8,066 nt of DNA from Endomicrobium sp. Lineage in GTDB: Bacteria > Elusimicrobiota > Endomicrobiia > Endomicrobiales > Endomicrobiaceae. Numbering within the stretch: the stretch's first letter is position 1; each line of letters begins with the position of its first letter. The position numbers were made by a program, and so were the translations under genes. The DNA is taken from NCBI GenBank assembly GCA_031273645.1, contig JAISRM010000104.1, positions 1 to 8,066 of the forward strand, written 5' to 3'. Positions 6,401 through 8,066 of this stretch are shown here, in pieces. Below the pieces are notes generated by a model. The model was not told the origin of the DNA, did no database searches, and was given only the letters and a program-made list of their open reading frames with translations.

Positions 6401-8066
6401 AAGCTTATTATCGACAAAGCGATAAGAGAAACTCCTAAGCTTATTATCAATCCCAAAATCAAAAAGATAAAAGACTTTGCTGCAAATATAATGCCAAAAT
6501 TTATATCAAATGTTATCAATACATTGATTGAAGACATCATAGACAACAAAGCGCATTATATGGCTACCGGCGATGAACTATTTAGCGATGAAATTTTGGT
6601 AAGTTATAATGTTGCAGTTTCATTAAGACTGCTAAAATTATCAAGTAAAACTGGAAATAAACTGTTTTTTCAAAAACTGTTAAAAGCCGGTTGGATAAAA
6701 CATCTGTCCGGAGGAGCTCACGTAGATTTAGTTTATGCGCTGTCTGTAAAAAATTCTAAGCGTTCATACTTAGCCGGCAGCATAGCGCACGAATTAGGAC
6801 ATAATCTTTTATATGCGAAATTAAGCAATTGGGAAAATTTTCTAACCAATCCGGTTAAAAATGAATTTAACATAGACAATTCCGGAATAATAGATGAATT
6901 TTATGCCCAGCTGCATAATCATATTTTAACAAACGATGCAGGTTTTGGAAGTATTGTAATTGAAGATGCTCTCAGAAATTTAACAAGAATGAAAAATGAA
7001 AAAAATAATATAAGTTTAAAGGATAGGCATACCGGCGGTTATTCGCTGCTTTATATGTTTGACGAACTTGTCGATTTAAGCAAAACCAAAAATTCTTTAA
7101 ATCTTGCTACAGCCTTAGAAAACGTATTGTACTCATACCTTCAGCAATCAAAGAAATTTCGGCAAGATAACCCTTATGCTATATACGATTATATTTTAGA
7201 AGTAATAGAAGAATATGGAAGAATTTCAAAAGAAGACGTATCTAAAATTATAGAGTATCTAAACACAGAACGCGCAACATTCGAAGTACAGGAAGAAAAA
7301 GCTATAATCCCGCCATTAGATAATATTCCGCATGATTTGAGGCTTAATAAAAAAGAAAAAGCTGACGGGAAAAAAGAAAGTATTGCCGGTAATTTAGCGC
7401 CTGCAGGCAATGAAAACTTATCAAAACTTCAGCTTCCGCTGATTTCTTGGATTTTAGATAAGCTTCCTTTATCAGACAACAAAAAAGCCGCAATTGCGGC
7501 GCGGCTGGAAATTGTGTTTTTCTTTGCCGCATTTGTTTTTCCTTCATTTGCAGCAGTTTTTATCGGCTGGCATGGGCGCGCGGGAATGATTGAGCGCTAT
7601 CGCGCTTTTGGGAAAATTCAAGAAAGGACTTTTGCCGCGTTGCCGGAGGCGCTTAAAGCAGCCATTTTAAATGCGGGAAATCTAAATTTTATAAAAAGAA
7701 TTTCGTTGCTTGCCGTTTTAATTGTAAGCCCGAAAGCCCGCGCTGCAAGAAAAGTCAATGTTCGACAACACATTTCTTGGAACCTCAATAATAATGCGCA
7801 ATTGGACTCAGACAGCGCCGGCAATACCGATATAATAAATTTTGAGATTCCGGAAAATCCTAAAGCCTCTGTTGGAATAAACGAATATCCTGAGCTTTTA
7901 GGCGCTTTGAGCAGAAAGTCAGAATCCGCAAATCTTGAGTTTCAGCAAAAAATTCAAGATAAAAATATGGAAATACCAAAAAATTTGGAAGAGTTCAACA
8001 GAGAACTTCAGAATATATTTTCTAATCTTCTTGACGCTATGGTAAGGATGGGGAAAATACGCGAAG
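3470..8066 (+). CDS. giant exported multidomain protein with TraB/ChaN-like domain and HELGH metallopeptidase motif, partial at right edge
   Basis: One open frame of at least 1532 codons runs off the right edge. Residues 1-24 form a signal peptide (MKK, hydrophobic core, VFA/AM cleavage site). Residues about 50-515 begin with NIQDLHCNPQVQRNIAEIL (His75), YAEGA (Glu103) and end in TGGFHSEGL (His482) and SYITITPAI; I read this as a TraB/GumN/ChaN-type fold with a long helical insert. A Pro-rich linker lies at 530-545 and an acidic Pro/Ala linker at 735-752. An AT-rich part follows with AHELGH at 1106-1111 and a candidate third zinc ligand Glu1143 in IIDEFYAQ, as in gluzincin peptidases. After another linker (about 1278-1320) a membrane segment spans 1348-1367, with a second short hydrophobic stretch at 1411-1420. 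The export signal and domains are visible; substrates and the fold assignment of the first domain are inferred. The ending is unknown. Confidence 0.85.
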   Translation, partial: MKKAIASLTALIFMHSVISQSVFAAMPQTQSLPSPKILSVGEPVISYSFGKINAGSVFGDPALQKRIIVNIQDLHCNPQVQRNIAEILKGLQEKYGLNAIYAEGAYSDINTAWLKDIDKDKQPALLDALLNSGRLSASEYYCALSENQTIKGLEDAQIHSSNLIKFGNILEKQSYYKEQILLLDNELKLIKNKYFNFDNKRFNLLLEHYKNGKITPAKYYSTLIKYIDKANKGQDRYDSLYYINLDAYPNVKRYIVINNMAKLLNYKQITKQLRRFIDELKSKLPYSAYVDLTAKTKNFTNLSDLYLYIPALLKDYNIVLDDSQSDLKLFFDYAQKEKDFNPLDLVKEEKRLIEKIRLGLSKDKSELEISFAADFYGYFKDYLSASIASDDYAYFKEYFGKFKSVWEKYVYESVLSGLESDFIEISGFYDTNFKRDEVFSNKLLLDKNQTAQKTDVSDLSAAELANILKNASVTAVITGGFHSEGLQNACENNNVSYITITPAIADLGNSNEVYTKLAKQQAKLLADNLTAADIPAPQTTPQRQSGLTASQNAISLALGSNNAKIKFNNNVADVEFNGETLKLQWDGKNFSLIENGAISQESKIFSSDVKKQILSNLKNLTQLGNPSALISSQLVFSLVKAFSSFGANSGFLSGNGLIWEIASNGQLIESIKKENINLNELSSFPDTLQKYIALHTSKKEQGDPLNNAILNLILNNKTTNDLLLDLLKTLKIYQPESPAAIEQPAEADAEETYEDKIETINKQLEKLINDVASITDIRDTKLAKLSRGFIVNLNMYIRYKNNYAKDDINKKINEINAKLKERHAPIILKSVFSQSSIRNCVYFKDSKQLITFQSIGFDGELMPDAEPLEKRIKNYDAFSKEEFVRVFETNVSVLTDIKQIIKNNDVSSAIRLLSFSDNINVSFYLFSHFIDNTQFLERVLQNDSIAIEIKLYAYAKAKSLEMNISNVITRKLQIQSEKLIIDKAIRETPKLIINPKIKKIKDFAANIMPKFISNVINTLIEDIIDNKAHYMATGDELFSDEILVSYNVAVSLRLLKLSSKTGNKLFFQKLLKAGWIKHLSGGAHVDLVYALSVKNSKRSYLAGSIAHELGHNLLYAKLSNWENFLTNPVKNEFNIDNSGIIDEFYAQLHNHILTNDAGFGSIVIEDALRNLTRMKNEKNNISLKDRHTGGYSLLYMFDELVDLSKTKNSLNLATALENVLYSYLQQSKKFRQDNPYAIYDYILEVIEEYGRISKEDVSKIIEYLNTERATFEVQEEKAIIPPLDNIPHDLRLNKKEKADGKKESIAGNLAPAGNENLSKLQLPLISWILDKLPLSDNKKAAIAARLEIVFFFAAFVFPSFAAVFIGWHGRAGMIERYRAFGKIQERTFAALPEALKAAILNAGNLNFIKRISLLAVLIVSPKARAARKVNVRQHISWNLNNNAQLDSDSAGNTDIINFEIPENPKASVGINEYPELLGALSRKSESANLEFQQKIQDKNMEIPKNLEEFNRELQNIFSNLLDAMVRMGKIRE

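Noticed and set aside
6401..6448. Direct repeat AAGCTTATTATC at 6401-6412 and 6437-6448
   Set aside because: The two 12-base copies encode similar KLII segments in frame, but similarity does not extend beyond them, so it is probably chance or a minor helical repetition in AT-rich coding sequence.
3470..8066. Possible frameshifts or several adjacent genes instead of one giant frame
   Set aside because: I followed the frame codon by codon and met no stop, and recognisable motifs at residues 75, 103, 482 and 1107 all fall in the same frame.
1..8066. CRISPR arrays, tRNA or rRNA genes, transposases, phage genes
   Set aside because: No regularly spaced repeats, cloverleaf candidates or integrase/transposase motifs were seen.

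Overview
The window is a bacterial genome segment of moderate-to-low GC. It holds three genes on the minus strand (about 127-2785), a divergent promoter region (about 2786-2926), and two genes on the plus strand (2927 to the right edge). There are no tRNA, rRNA, CRISPR or transposase genes. The mix of a DUF5672 glycosyltransferase-like protein, a specialised ketosynthase/reductase pair and a giant exported multidomain protein recalls uncultured lineages such as Elusimicrobiota or Omnitrophota. That placement is an impression from gene style, not a proven assignment.

The minus-strand genes are ordered reductase (SDR), beta-ketoacyl-ACP synthase, DUF5672 protein. Gaps are 57 and 10 bp, and a double GC-rich hairpin with a U-tract lies just past the last stop. 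This looks like a complete three-gene transcription unit. The first two enzymes would catalyse consecutive steps of acyl-chain elongation (condensation, then keto reduction). The third probably acts on sugar or surface glycans. A small lipid or glycolipid modification pathway is the simplest reading. No acyl carrier protein or dehydratase is present, so those must come from elsewhere.

The plus-strand unit begins with a GTG-started 168-residue protein of unknown function that has two hydrophobic segments. A strong intrinsic terminator hairpin encloses its stop codon. Only 12 bases after the U-tract, a giant open frame begins at 3470 and is still open at the right edge (1532 codons visible). 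It encodes an exported protein with a signal peptide, an N-terminal domain resembling the TraB/GumN/ChaN-type fold (conserved His/Glu motifs), a low-complexity linker, an AT-rich central part with a HELGH zinc-metallopeptidase motif plus a plausible downstream Glu ligand, a second linker and a membrane segment. This unusual architecture is the most interesting item in the window.

The divergent region contains two opposed sigma70-like promoters with nearly adjacent -35 boxes. It also contains a perfect 16-bp AT palindrome just downstream of the plus-strand -10 box, so the two units may be co-regulated.
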